A DNA stretch of 64,000 bases, taken from contig JAHDCC010000004.1 of the NCBI GenBank assembly GCA_020630065.1, positions 35,219 through 99,218 on the forward strand, given 5' to 3'. Position 1 is the stretch's first letter, and every line of letters starts with the position of its first letter. Under the pieces are notes generated by a model. The model had not been told where the DNA came from, made no database searches, and saw only the letters and a list, made by a program, of their open reading frames with translations. The translations under genes and the position numbers were made by a program. Origin of the DNA: Acidimicrobiales bacterium. Its GTDB lineage: Bacteria > Actinomycetota > Acidimicrobiia > Acidimicrobiales > SZUA-35. Positions 24,211-32,164 of this stretch are shown piece by piece.

Positions 24211-24906
24211 TTATGGTTCGTAGTCGTGGCTTTCGGTCGATACCTTGACCGTCTCAAGCTTTTGAACTCCGGCGAGACGTGCCGCTGATTCGGCCACCGT
24301 GCACCACATGTCGGTTTGGATCCATCGACCGATTGGTAGGAAATCGTGCACGAACCAGAACCCTACGTCTCCAGCTCTAGCCGACGACTCAATCGTGAAT
24401 CGCGGGTGACTGTCTCCGGTGGCACGAAATTCAATCCAGCCTGCTTCCATGTGGCCGTCGAGTGTCGCCAGCTTAAGCCGACGTGGCTCGTCTACCATCA
24501 CTTCTATAGGACCGCTCCAGGGGCCCGCCAGCTTAACGGTAGAACGTGTTCCGAGGGTCAGCGGCCACGTATCAAACACTGCATAGTTGACTGGACAAAA
24601 CCGGTTCGGATTTTGTTTGAATTCAGCCAGGATGCGGTCAGGTTGCCAGGTGCTGCTCGCTAGCGAAATCTCGTATTTCCGGTTGACGATGTCGCCTACT
24701 CCGTCGGAGAACGTCTGACGTTTACCGATTTTTCTGACATCTCGAAGGTTTTTACGGGGCTGGGGGGTTACGTCATCCCACCAGCGACCTCGGATGAGTC
24801 GCCTCACTAGCGAAAAAACCGGAACAACGGCGTTAAGAGGTGGGTGTCTCAGGACTTTGGGCATCACGTCTTTGGTCGATATTGTCGAGAGAACACTTTT
24901 AGTCAT
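24211..24906 (-). CDS. DUF1990-like protein
   Basis: A 231-residue protein, soluble, with features of the DUF1990 family: YAVFDTWPLTLGTRSTVKLAG, VDEPRRLKLATLDGHMEAGWIEF and a late HDFLPIGRWIQTDMW. DUF1990 proteins belong to the START/SRPBCC-like class with unknown ligands. The N-terminal 80 residues are basic. The ATG at 24906 has an AGGAG site. It is divergent from a second SRPBCC-type gene at 24956, with 49 nt between them. Confidence 0.65.
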   Translation of the reverse strand: MTKSVLSTISTKDVMPKVLRHPPLNAVVPVFSLVRRLIRGRWWDDVTPQPRKNLRDVRKIGKRQTFSDGVGDIVNRKYEISLASSTWQPDRILAEFKQNPNRFCPVNYAVFDTWPLTLGTRSTVKLAGPWSGPIEVMVDEPRRLKLATLDGHMEAGWIEFRATGDSHPRFTIESSARAGDVGFWFVHDFLPIGRWIQTDMWCTVAESAARLAGVQKLETVKVSTESHDYEP

Positions 24907-24955
24907 CGTGCAATTCTCCTGGTTTGCATTGCCACGTTTGTTAGATTGTATTCAT

Positions 24956-25417
24956 ATGGCTGTTTCTTTCACCGTCGCTACCGAGTTTGACGCACCGGTA
25001 GATGATGTGTTTCAACTGTCGCTCGATGTCGACTTCCACAAAAATTCTTTCTCCTTCAGCGGAGAGGAAATCGTTGACGGGGTGTCCGAAGGTGGAATGG
25101 TGTTGGGCGATTCGGTTACCTGGAGAGCGAAACACTTCGGATTCTGGTGGGAGCTGACCTCAATTATCTCGGCGTACAATCCGCCAAGTTTTTTTGTCGA
25201 CGAGCAGACGAAAGGGCCGTTTGGGTCGTTCCGCCACGAACACCATTTCTCTCCCCTTGGTGAACTGCCCAACCAGCGTACCTCACTGATCGATGTGGTT
25301 GATTTCGAAGCGCCATTCGGGTTTATCGGCACGATAGCGGAACGTGTCTTTCTGCGCTGGTACATGCGTCGGCTAATTATCACCAGAAATCAAGCGCTCG
25401 TCGCATCCTTTATCTAG
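24956..25417 (+). CDS. SRPBCC-superfamily (polyketide cyclase/START-like) protein
   Basis: A 153-residue protein using the ATG at 24956 (MAVSFTVATEFDAPVDDVFQL), the standard entry strand and helix of SRPBCC proteins. It contains GDSVTWRAKHFGFWWELTS and DEQTKGPFGSFRHEHHF and the long C-terminal helix with ERVFLRWYMRRLI. These proteins bind hydrophobic ligands in a large pocket. The frame upstream to 24794 is the shadow of the divergent gene. Its last 45 nt overlap the convergent RsbW-like gene. Confidence 0.72.
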   Translation: MAVSFTVATEFDAPVDDVFQLSLDVDFHKNSFSFSGEEIVDGVSEGGMVLGDSVTWRAKHFGFWWELTSIISAYNPPSFFVDEQTKGPFGSFRHEHHFSPLGELPNQRTSLIDVVDFEAPFGFIGTIAERVFLRWYMRRLIITRNQALVASFI

Positions 25418-25885
25418 CTGAACTACGGCTTCGGCAGTAACGTCGCCGTTGAGACGCTGGTCAACGCACACCGACAAACTTAGGGCCTTGACGATACTTA
25501 AACCTCGGCCCTGTTCTGACAACGGGTCATCGCCGAGCCGTGTGTGTATAGATGGAATTCGTCTGCCGGTTAGTGTCGGACTAACCTGGTTGAATACCTT
25601 AATCGTAACGAGTTCAGGCGGATGGTGCGACAGCGTCAATTCGAAATAGGGACCTTCTGCCTGAACAGCGTTCGAGGATAGCTCGCTGACAATTAGCAAG
25701 ATATCTTGCTGCTTGTCAGCGGTGCTGGCAGTCCCTTTCAGCCAAACCTCTACTTCGCTTCGGGCCAACCCTATGTTGTTACCTGTACTTGCGTAGCGTT
25801 GTTCGAAGTCAGCGATTCGGGTCACGGTTCTAGTTTGTGTCGACAAGAGTGGGTCGCTTCGACCTGGTTTGTGGTTGGCGTCCAT
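25373..25885 (-). CDS. RsbW-like anti-sigma factor / serine kinase
   Basis: A 170-residue GHKL ATPase of the RsbW/SpoIIAB type, which binds a SigB/SigF-class sigma factor and phosphorylates a STAS antagonist. The N-box is LLIVSELSSNAVQAEG and the G-box is EQGRGLSIVKALS. Unlike the protein at 29304 it retains both ATP motifs. It starts at 25885, only 11 nt beyond the SigF-type promoter at 25897-25920, so the mRNA is nearly leaderless and the gene is probably under feedback control by the sigma factor it may bind. Confidence 0.8.
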   Translation of the reverse strand: MDANHKPGRSDPLLSTQTRTVTRIADFEQRYASTGNNIGLARSEVEVWLKGTASTADKQQDILLIVSELSSNAVQAEGPYFELTLSHHPPELVTIKVFNQVSPTLTGRRIPSIHTRLGDDPLSEQGRGLSIVKALSLSVCVDQRLNGDVTAEAVVQLDKGCDERLISGDN

Positions 25886-25896
25886 ACTGAGGGGCG

Positions 25897-25920
25897 TACC
25901 CAGAGAACCGTCGTCTAAAC
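25897..25920 (-). promoter_or_regulatory. SigF/SigB-type promoter of the RsbW-like gene
   Basis: On the minus strand GGTTT with GTTT at 25920-25917, 15 nt, GGGTA at 25901-25897, then C. It matches the mycobacterial SigF consensus. Confidence 0.68.
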
Positions 25921-25946
25921 CTCGAAGATCTTATTTTGGCTAATCG

Positions 25947-26264
25947 TCACTCTGCTATGTGCAAGTGATCGGTTAACCCAGTTATCTGAAGAAGTTTCTC
26001 GACTGACGGGCTTATTTTTTCGAGTACCAGCTTTGCGTTAGCAGCTTCTCTTGACTTATGAAGTTCGATCAGGACGCGTAAGCCAGACGAGTCTATAAAT
26101 GTCACCTGTGCTAAATCTATGTGCAACGAACGTTCCTCTGGGAACTCGTTAAGCTCGCTCGAAATTAGTGGCGCTGTGTGGGTATCGATCTCGCCAACAA
26201 GGGCGTAGGCGCCTTCAGATTGTTGGCTTATGCGTAATCGCTCGGTACCAGGGTTCATCAACAT
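25947..26264 (-). CDS. STAS-domain anti-sigma factor antagonist (RsbV-like)
   Basis: A 105-residue STAS protein with the phosphoacceptor region ITFIDSSGLRVL (written VTFIDSSGLRVLI here), the exact site RsbW kinases phosphorylate. The start ATG at 26264 has AAAGG at the right distance; a longer frame from 26315 overlaps the dps promoter. It lies 60 nt upstream of the RsbW-like gene on the same strand. The pair forms the partner switch that releases the SigF-like sigma factor when the PP2C phosphatase at 26890 removes the phosphate. Confidence 0.85.
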   Translation of the reverse strand: MLMNPGTERLRISQQSEGAYALVGEIDTHTAPLISSELNEFPEERSLHIDLAQVTFIDSSGLRVLIELHKSREAANAKLVLEKISPSVEKLLQITGLTDHLHIAE

Positions 26265-26323
26265 CGGACCTTTAGGTTGGTAGTGATGTTTCCAGAGTAG
26301 TCGGGCGGTATGCAAGCTCCAAT

Positions 26324-26347
26324 GTTTACTTTCGCGATCAGTGGGTA
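26324..26347 (+). promoter_or_regulatory. SigF/SigB-type promoter of dps
   Basis: GTTT (26324-26327), 15 nt, GGGTA (26343-26347), then T. The predicted transcript start is about 34 nt before the dps ATG at 26389. Confidence 0.68.
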
Positions 26348-26388
26348 TGACGTTAACAAGATAATTTCACATGCAAAGGACTGATCAT

Positions 26389-26880
26389 ATGGCGATTTCA
26401 CCTCACAGAAGCGTTCCCGGAATCGACGAAAGTATTGCCTCGGAGGTGGCCAGCTTGTTAGAGCAGCGACTGTACTCCACCCTCGATCTTCAACTGGTTT
26501 TGAAACACATCCATTGGAATGTTGTGGGCCCCAACTTTATAAGCGTCCACGAAATGCTCGACGAGCACACCGACGCAGCTAGGGCAATGTCAGATGAGCT
26601 GGCTGAACGAATTAGGACTCTTGGCGGCGTCCCTGTGGGAACGCCACAGGCCATCGTCGATGGAAGATCCTGGAACGACTACGCCCGAGGGCGCGGACTA
26701 GTGTCGGATCATCTTATAGACCTTGACTCTGTCTACTCAGGGATAATTGAGGATCACCGCAAGATTGCAGCCGCCGTGTCCGATCTCGACCCGGTAACCG
26801 AGGACCTACTGATCTCCCAGATAGGTCAGCTCGAACTTTTTCAGTGGTTTGTTAGATCGTTTGTCGAAGCGGCGGCCTAA
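26389..26880 (+). CDS. dps: Dps-family ferritin-like DNA-protection protein
   Basis: A 163-residue four-helix protein of the Dps family, forming a 12-mer shell that oxidises and stores iron and shields DNA in stress. The ferroxidase-site motif is LKHIHWNVVGPNFISVHEMLDEH, with His and Asp/Glu ligands from two subunits. The ATG at 26389 is preferred because AAAGGA lies 8 nt upstream; an ATG at 26371 is also in frame. It lies behind a SigF-type promoter and next to the stress-signalling genes. Confidence 0.9.
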   Translation: MAISPHRSVPGIDESIASEVASLLEQRLYSTLDLQLVLKHIHWNVVGPNFISVHEMLDEHTDAARAMSDELAERIRTLGGVPVGTPQAIVDGRSWNDYARGRGLVSDHLIDLDSVYSGIIEDHRKIAAAVSDLDPVTEDLLISQIGQLELFQWFVRSFVEAAA

Positions 26881-26889
26881 TTAATGCAG

Positions 26890-28548
26890 CTACATTAATG
26901 CGACTACTGGGCCAGACCATCGGGCAGCTAAAACTACTACGTCGTCGTCAGAATCCGACGACCCAGTAGCGAGCTGGCTGCAGATTTCATCCGGTTGGTT
27001 AGACGAATCTTCTAGGTCGGACGCGAGAGCATCCAGGCTGGCATCAAGCGGAACCGAACGACGCTCAACGAGGCCATCAGTGTAGAGCAGTACTGTGTCC
27101 CCATGGCTTAGTAGCGCCGTTGTACTTAAGTACGTTGACTCGAAGCTACCGACTGGGGGGCCCGGGTTTAGGTTGATACGCTCAACTAGCCCACCGCGTC
27201 GTTGAATATAGGGCGGAGGATGACCTGCGCTGTAGAAATCGGCTTGTCCTGTCTCTAGGTGCACCACGGCGATAATGACGGTGGCAAATACTTTACGCTT
27301 AGCCGTTTCTAACATTTCGGTGCATAGCGTCAGACTTCTACCTGGGTCGCGACCTGCTAGAAGATACGCGTTGAGACTATGGCGCAGTTTCGCCATAGTT
27401 CGGGTTGCGGTAAGGTCATGACCGGCGACGTCGCCTACGATTAGCACGGCCTTTTCGCCTAAGTCGAGGATGTCATACCAGTCACCTCCAACCTGGACGT
27501 GGCTACTCGCAGGCAGGTATGACCAGGCTGTTTCCAAGTTTGCGAACGAGGGCAAATTACTTGGAAGCACCGCCCTCAAGAGCTGCCGCGAGCGTTCCCT
27601 TTCGAGATCAAACCGGATAGCTCGACCTAGCGCCGTTGCGACTACGCCGACAACCTCGTGCAGTGCGTCAGCGTTAACCCCGATCGATGAGGTCTGAGCA
27701 ATCGCGATCGACCCGAAAATTTGGTCGTTAGAGTCTCTCAACGGAGCCGAAAAGATGGACACTATACCGGACCGCTGAGCTTCAACATCAAACAGCGGCA
27801 TTCCAGCAATTTCCGCGGGATTCTCCAGAATGACCGGCCTGGACTCCCTCACAGAAATGGTCATCGGGATGTCGACGTCGATCGGTGTTTCTTGCCAATC
27901 ATCAGCAACTGGCTTTGGGACTTTGCTTCCGTGTATGAAACGCATTGTTTCGGCTTCTTCCGACAAAAACCCGAGAGATACGATTTGTCCGAGCCGTAAA
28001 GCCTCGACATGCTCCAGAACCGTGTTTGCGACTTCGGTGGCTGTCGCTAAACCTTGAAGCGCAGTCGATAGATATTGTAGCCTGCGGGCTCGGTCCTGAA
28101 CGGGTCTCGGCGAGCGGTCTGAACGCGGGCCATTGGGCCTTCGGAGGTATGCGCTAGCTAGGACCCCTAGAATCTTGGCTGCCTTTTCGGCCGCTGAGAT
28201 ATCTGTTGGGCTCCAAGAACGAGGTTTCTTTGCGGTGACCACAATCCCGGCCTTACCTGTTCCCGTAAGAGGGACAACTATGCCGAGATAACTCCTAAAG
28301 AGTCCTGAACCAGCGTCATTTTCAAAATGGAAACCTCCGAGCTCGGACATTTTTCCAAAAATTCGCTTGATTTCTGAACGCTCTTCCTCTGTCGTGGCCT
28401 TATCAGACAGAGTCGGACTTGGAGATAACTGCGTCGTGGCGAAGACACGTGAATCAGGGATGGACAGTTCGGTTAGTTCGGTGAGCGATGTCAGCTCATC
28501 GGTAGTTTCGCTGTTCAGCATGTTCGCGTTGGAATGCTTCGGATTCAA
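26890..28548 (-). CDS. GAF-domain PP2C/SpoIIE phosphatase (RsbU/RsbP-like)
   Basis: A 552-residue phosphatase that should dephosphorylate STAS antagonists. Two GAF-like regions are visible (about 60-135 and 150-310, with SIFSAPLRDSNDQIFGSIAIAQ). The SpoIIE-type PP2C domain runs from about 325 to the end: GGDWYDILDL, IVGDVAGHDLTATRTMAKLR, FYSAGHPPPYI, LLYTDGLVERR and SDDDVVVLAA, with the metal-binding Asp residues present. Possible starts are TTG 28548 and ATG 28521. It is the last gene of the sigma operon. The signal sensed by the GAF parts is unknown. Confidence 0.85.
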   Translation of the reverse strand: MNPKHSNANMLNSETTDELTSLTELTELSIPDSRVFATTQLSPSPTLSDKATTEEERSEIKRIFGKMSELGGFHFENDAGSGLFRSYLGIVVPLTGTGKAGIVVTAKKPRSWSPTDISAAEKAAKILGVLASAYLRRPNGPRSDRSPRPVQDRARRLQYLSTALQGLATATEVANTVLEHVEALRLGQIVSLGFLSEEAETMRFIHGSKVPKPVADDWQETPIDVDIPMTISVRESRPVILENPAEIAGMPLFDVEAQRSGIVSIFSAPLRDSNDQIFGSIAIAQTSSIGVNADALHEVVGVVATALGRAIRFDLERERSRQLLRAVLPSNLPSFANLETAWSYLPASSHVQVGGDWYDILDLGEKAVLIVGDVAGHDLTATRTMAKLRHSLNAYLLAGRDPGRSLTLCTEMLETAKRKVFATVIIAVVHLETGQADFYSAGHPPPYIQRRGGLVERINLNPGPPVGSFESTYLSTTALLSHGDTVLLYTDGLVERRSVPLDASLDALASDLEDSSNQPDEICSQLATGSSDSDDDVVVLAARWSGPVVALM

Positions 28549-28567
28549 TATCTCTGTCCGGGCCGGG

Positions 28568-29311
28568 TCATTGCATCACAGTTCGAAGCTCAAGCAGTGT
28601 TTTCTTTATCAGACGACCGACGTGGACCTGGGAGATATCCAGAATTTTGGCTATCTCAGTTTGAGATTTCCGTTCGAAGAAACGGAGTTCCAGTAGACGG
28701 CGAGTCTGCCCAGGAAGCGAGTCCAACAGTTCTGCAGTAAGCAGAGCCGATTCGGTCTGCTCGAAACCTTCGTCCTTTTGGGCCAGCGTTCCTCCTCGGA
28801 TAATTGGTTCAGTACCATCAGTAGTTGGTTGGTCGATCGAGTGAGCCGTATAGCTTTGAGCGGCATCCATCGCCTCGATGACGGTGTCGGTGTCGATCGC
28901 GAGGTGATCGGCGATTTGTTGAACAGTGGGTGTTTGTTTGTGGGTCTCGGTCAAATAATCCGTGGCTTTACGAATGTCAGCGCTTAGTTCCTGCGTCCTT
29001 CTTGGTACGCGAACAGACCAAGTTTTGTCTCGGAAGTATCGTTTAAGCTCCCCGTTTACGGTTCGCCCGCAAAAGGTTGAGAATTTGACACCAACAGCAG
29101 GATCATAACGATCAACCGCAGAAATAAGCCCTACCATCGCCACTTGTTCGAGGTCCTCACTGCTCACTCCACGATTTTGGTACTTCTTGGCGAAATAAAT
29201 TGCCAAACCCCGGTAGTTCTCGACAAGAAGGTTACGAGCTTTTGTTCCCTCATCGCTCGACCGTTCAGCGAACAGCCTCTTGACCTCGGCTTCATCGAGT
29301 CTGCTACTCAC
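28568..29311 (-). CDS. general stress sigma factor, SigB/SigF family
   Basis: A 247-residue group 3 sigma factor with regions 2 to 4 and no region 1: LLVENYRGLAIYFAKKYQNRGVSSEDLEQVAMVGLISAVDRYDP (region 2, stated here by its ends LLVENY and DRYDP), KFSTFCGRTVNGELKRYFRDKTW, region 3 with PTVQQIADHL, and region 4 with LELRFFERKSQTEIAKILDIS. This matches SigB/SigF/SigG of actinobacteria, which read GTTT-GGGTA promoters; four such sites are in this window. The start overlaps the end of the upstream RsbW-like gene by 8 nt. Confidence 0.9.
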   Translation of the reverse strand: MSSRLDEAEVKRLFAERSSDEGTKARNLLVENYRGLAIYFAKKYQNRGVSSEDLEQVAMVGLISAVDRYDPAVGVKFSTFCGRTVNGELKRYFRDKTWSVRVPRRTQELSADIRKATDYLTETHKQTPTVQQIADHLAIDTDTVIEAMDAAQSYTAHSIDQPTTDGTEPIIRGGTLAQKDEGFEQTESALLTAELLDSLPGQTRRLLELRFFERKSQTEIAKILDISQVHVGRLIKKTLLELRTVMQ

Positions 29312-29696
29312 CGTTACTCTTCATAAGTCTGAACCGGTGTGGTTCTGTTTCGAATAGATAGCTGTCTAAGGTCGCATCTAGAATCGCTTCCACGAATTCA
29401 TCTAATTCAGATGCTTCCGATCTGTGTTCGGTTCGTTCGGCTTCTACTATCACGTCGCCATTGAATGACTTGAAACGCATCTTTATCTCGCCCGAGTGTT
29501 CCCCGGCGATTAGCGCAGTACATGCTTCGTCAACTCCGATTCGTAAATCTTCAATAGATTCAACGTCGAAACCGACTTCCGTGGCGTAGCTAGCGGCAGT
29601 CATTCGGGCAAGTCGAATGAACCGTGGACCGGCCGGAATACTTAAGGTCACCTCTCCAACGATCTCGACAGCCGGCGAAGAATTAGTACTGTTCAT
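29304..29696 (-). CDS. RsbW-like anti-sigma factor, partly degenerate
   Basis: A 130-residue HATPase-fold protein encoded directly upstream of the sigma gene and overlapping it, the normal place for its anti-sigma factor. It has the N-box-like helix IEDLRIGVDEACTALIAGE (Asn replaced) and lacks a clear G-box, so it may bind sigma without kinase activity, leaving phosphorylation to the full RsbW at 25373. N-terminal EVTLSIPAGPRFIRLARM is typical of the family. It overlaps the metallopeptidase gene upstream by 4 nt. Confidence 0.75.
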   Translation of the reverse strand: MNSTNSSPAVEIVGEVTLSIPAGPRFIRLARMTAASYATEVGFDVESIEDLRIGVDEACTALIAGEHSGEIKMRFKSFNGDVIVEAERTEHRSEASELDEFVEAILDATLDSYLFETEPHRFRLMKSNGE

Positions 29697-30619
29697 CGTT
29701 TGTTATTCCCCTGAAAGGCATCGGCGACAAACCGAATTTTATCGACTGCAATCTGGCTTGGGGCGAACGGATACGGTTCTGGCATCCCCATCGAGAGATT
29801 TAATTCGTTTATCAACGTTGTAACTGGAACCCACTGGCTGTACATAGTCTCAAAAGAGGCCCTATCAGATTCGTCAGTTGCCTGCATCGAAGACTGCATT
29901 GTCTCCAACGTTCCGTCGATATGGAGAAAGTGTGCGAAGCTCTCGGCGAAGTCTTCCCACGGGTGAGACGAGGCATAAAAACTGATGTAGTTCGCTTTCC
30001 ATGAACCATCGTCCAACTGGGCGTAATGGTCCTTTAAGGCTTGCTGATAAGGAGTATTTTCGTCTCCGAATACTGAACGGAAATGATCAAGCTCGAATAG
30101 CGAACCGGCCATCGCCTGCCAAAACCAGTGTCCAAGTTCATGGCGGACATGGCCTAGCGGTGTGCGGTACGGCTCGGACATTTGGTCTTGGATTCGTTGA
30201 AGATGTTCAGCGTCGCCTTCAGAGACATCCAACGTAATGAGTCCATTCGAATGTCCGGTGGTTACCGGATTGTCAGCGGTGCCCTCTTCCAGAGCAAATA
30301 AGAGTCGAGGTTCGATGCCGGAGGGCTGGATCCCTAATCGGTGTAACTGTCGCAGGGTTCTCCGCTTCGACTGCTGGAAAACAACGGTTAACTCTGTCGG
30401 GGTTTCGTCGACGTCGAGGCTGCATGAAAGACAGAATGTGCTGCCGTTCGCCGATTCCCAGTTGCACTGTTCAATGGTCTCTCGTTTCTTACACGGGGAG
30501 TCAGTGACTCGAAAGGAGTCACTGGCTGGGGTGTACATCAGGGAGGCGCCACAAGCGTTGCAATTTAGATTGGCGAAGAAAACCCTCTCAGAACAAGCTG
30601 GACATTTAAAACATTTCAT
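29693..30619 (-). CDS. zinc-ribbon zinc-binding metallopeptidase (COG4307 type)
   Basis: A 308-residue protein with an N-terminal zinc ribbon (FKCPACSERVFFANLNCNACG), a second Cys cluster (CNWES, FCLSCSLD) and a zincin-type domain with VRHELGHWFWQ (HExxH; Glu is catalytic) and the later WEDFAESFAHFLH. This matches the COG4307 family of putative zinc-binding peptidases. The substrate is unknown. Its place as first gene of the anti-sigma/sigma/phosphatase operon, with 4-nt overlap, suggests a role in the stress pathway, which is inference. Confidence 0.82.
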   Translation of the reverse strand: MKCFKCPACSERVFFANLNCNACGASLMYTPASDSFRVTDSPCKKRETIEQCNWESANGSTFCLSCSLDVDETPTELTVVFQQSKRRTLRQLHRLGIQPSGIEPRLLFALEEGTADNPVTTGHSNGLITLDVSEGDAEHLQRIQDQMSEPYRTPLGHVRHELGHWFWQAMAGSLFELDHFRSVFGDENTPYQQALKDHYAQLDDGSWKANYISFYASSHPWEDFAESFAHFLHIDGTLETMQSSMQATDESDRASFETMYSQWVPVTTLINELNLSMGMPEPYPFAPSQIAVDKIRFVADAFQGNNKR

Positions 30620-30695
30620 GGTGAAACCGACCTGGCCCTGTGTGTGGATACTGCACGTGGTGTCTTTCGGATTCTAGAAGTATTTGAAAGAAAAT

Positions 30696-30719
30696 GTTTA
30701 GAACGATGTCAGATGGGTA
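30696..30719 (+). promoter_or_regulatory. SigF/SigB-type promoter of csbD and the hibernation factor
   Basis: GTTT (30696-30699), 15 nt, GGGTA (30715-30719), then C. The predicted transcript starts about 24 nt before the csbD ATG. Confidence 0.7.
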
Positions 30720-30751
30720 CATACAAACTAAGCAATCAATGAAGGAGAAAT

Positions 30752-30946
30752 ATGAGCAACACAGACAAAGTCGAAGGCAAGTTCAAGCAGGTAGTTGGCG
30801 AATCAACTGACGACCCGGCGCTGGAGCTAGAAGGCGAAGCCCAGGAGAAAATGGGTGAGGTTAAAGAAACACTTGGAGACGCGGCTAACAAAGTCAGCGA
30901 CAAAGTCAGCGAAGTGGTAGACATGGCAAAAGACAAGCTTCCATAA
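30752..30946 (+). CDS. CsbD-family stress protein
   Basis: A 64-residue protein of the CsbD family: it opens with DKVEGKFKQVVGE, then the repeated amphipathic pattern EKMGEVKETLGDAANKVSDKV. CsbD is a classic SigB-dependent general-stress gene in Bacillus; molecular role unknown. The ATG has AAGGAGA 6-8 nt upstream. It is co-transcribed with the hibernation factor 34 nt downstream. Confidence 0.9.
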   Translation: MSNTDKVEGKFKQVVGESTDDPALELEGEAQEKMGEVKETLGDAANKVSDKVSEVVDMAKDKLP

Positions 30947-30980
30947 CGACGAGTTCCAACCGGTCCTCTATGAAAGGAAA

Positions 30981-32057
30981 ATGATGAGTATTTCATACAT
31001 TTATCCCAACGAAACCCCCCAAGTACAGCCAGCCACACAACAGGAAGACGCCAGCCTCGAAACTCAGTTAGAAACTTTGTTTCAGCACCCAGGACCGTAC
31101 ACGTCGGTCTACCGACAGACGCTGCCACTCGTGGACGAGGCTCAACTCCTTTCGGATCCCGACGAAGGGATCCGAAAGTCCCTCCGAGAGCAGCATGCGC
31201 CACTCAAGGCGCTTGAAGAGATCTCGCGCCTGATGAAGCTGAAACCGCCGGACGACGCCGCTGGTGCGGCGTATCTAGTAGCCGCAGACGGTGAATCTGT
31301 GGTGGCATACGGTCATGAACCGCCGAGAGAAAGCTTGGTGTATGTCTCATCGCTCCCGTATGTCGCTCCGGTTTTAGAGTGGAAACAGCGTCAGGTCGCC
31401 CACTTGGTGGTTGTGACCGATGGAGTAGGAGCGGACGTCGCAATTTTCGGCACTGAAATGAAAACAGACCTTCAAGAAATAGATGGGTCGGCTCGGCAAC
31501 TGGCAGACCAAATTCTGTCAATCGCTGCCGATCAAAATTCTGACCTCATCATAGTCGCAGGCACTTCCGAAGGCGAAGCCGCAGATCTAGGGCGACACAT
31601 CAGGGACAAGCTGCCTATAGGACGACGACTGATGATCGATTCTACGATTCCGTCGGTTGAGGAACTGACACAAAAGGTAGTACGAAAGGTTTCGGATTTT
31701 GCCGCCCGTCAGACCGTCGAACACCTTCAGGAACTACGGTTTATGGAGCACCACGACGCTGCAGTGGAAGGCACTTCTGACACGGTCAAAGCAATGAGCG
31801 AGAGCGACGCTAGTGCTCTGCTGATTCATGACGATCCCGGAGACAAGCGGTCTCTGTGGTTTGGCCCTACGGGCACCGACATAAGTCTCGAGCAGACCGA
31901 AATATGCTCCACTGAAGGTCGGATGGTCGACGCGCTAATTCGCAGCGCTCTTCTCCAAAAGGTTGAGGTACGTATTATCCCCCAGATCAACGCTCACGAT
32001 GGACTGGCACAGAATGTCGGTACTTTAACTATCGATTCGCCAGCGAAGACTGAGTGA
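30981..32057 (+). CDS. Balon/Rv2629-like eRF1-family ribosome hibernation factor
   Basis: A 358-residue protein related to archaeal release factor 1 in domain plan. Similarity to mycobacterial Rv2629 is visible in the start (FQHPGPYTSVY), in VSSLPYVAPVLEW, and in LVVVTDGVGADVAIFG; the last 100 residues form the eL30-like C-terminal domain with SDASALLIHDDPGDKRSLWFG and GRMVDALIRSALLQ. The GGQ peptide-release motif is absent, as in Balon and Rv2629, which occupy the ribosomal A site in dormancy. It lies under a SigF-type promoter with csbD. Start is ATG 30981 behind AAAGG, or ATG 30984. Confidence 0.82.
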   Translation: MMSISYIYPNETPQVQPATQQEDASLETQLETLFQHPGPYTSVYRQTLPLVDEAQLLSDPDEGIRKSLREQHAPLKALEEISRLMKLKPPDDAAGAAYLVAADGESVVAYGHEPPRESLVYVSSLPYVAPVLEWKQRQVAHLVVVTDGVGADVAIFGTEMKTDLQEIDGSARQLADQILSIAADQNSDLIIVAGTSEGEAADLGRHIRDKLPIGRRLMIDSTIPSVEELTQKVVRKVSDFAARQTVEHLQELRFMEHHDAAVEGTSDTVKAMSESDASALLIHDDPGDKRSLWFGPTGTDISLEQTEICSTEGRMVDALIRSALLQKVEVRIIPQINAHDGLAQNVGTLTIDSPAKTE

Positions 32058-32062
32058 AGTGT

Positions 32063-32131
32063 GGCCCGTCTCTAGTAAAAGGTCGTTCCTCCAGTAGCCT
32101 GCCCGCTGCCGACGACCTTTAGAGGCGGGCC
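32063..32131. terminator. bidirectional hairpin terminator
   Basis: Long inverted repeat: GGCCCGTCTCTA...AAGGTCGT pairs with ACGACCTTTAGAGGCGGGCC, a stem of about 20 bp with a small bulge, between the convergent hibernation-factor and DUF389 genes. Confidence 0.75.
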
Positions 32132-32164
32132 ATTCGTTTGAACAGCTGATTAGGCAGTGACCGA

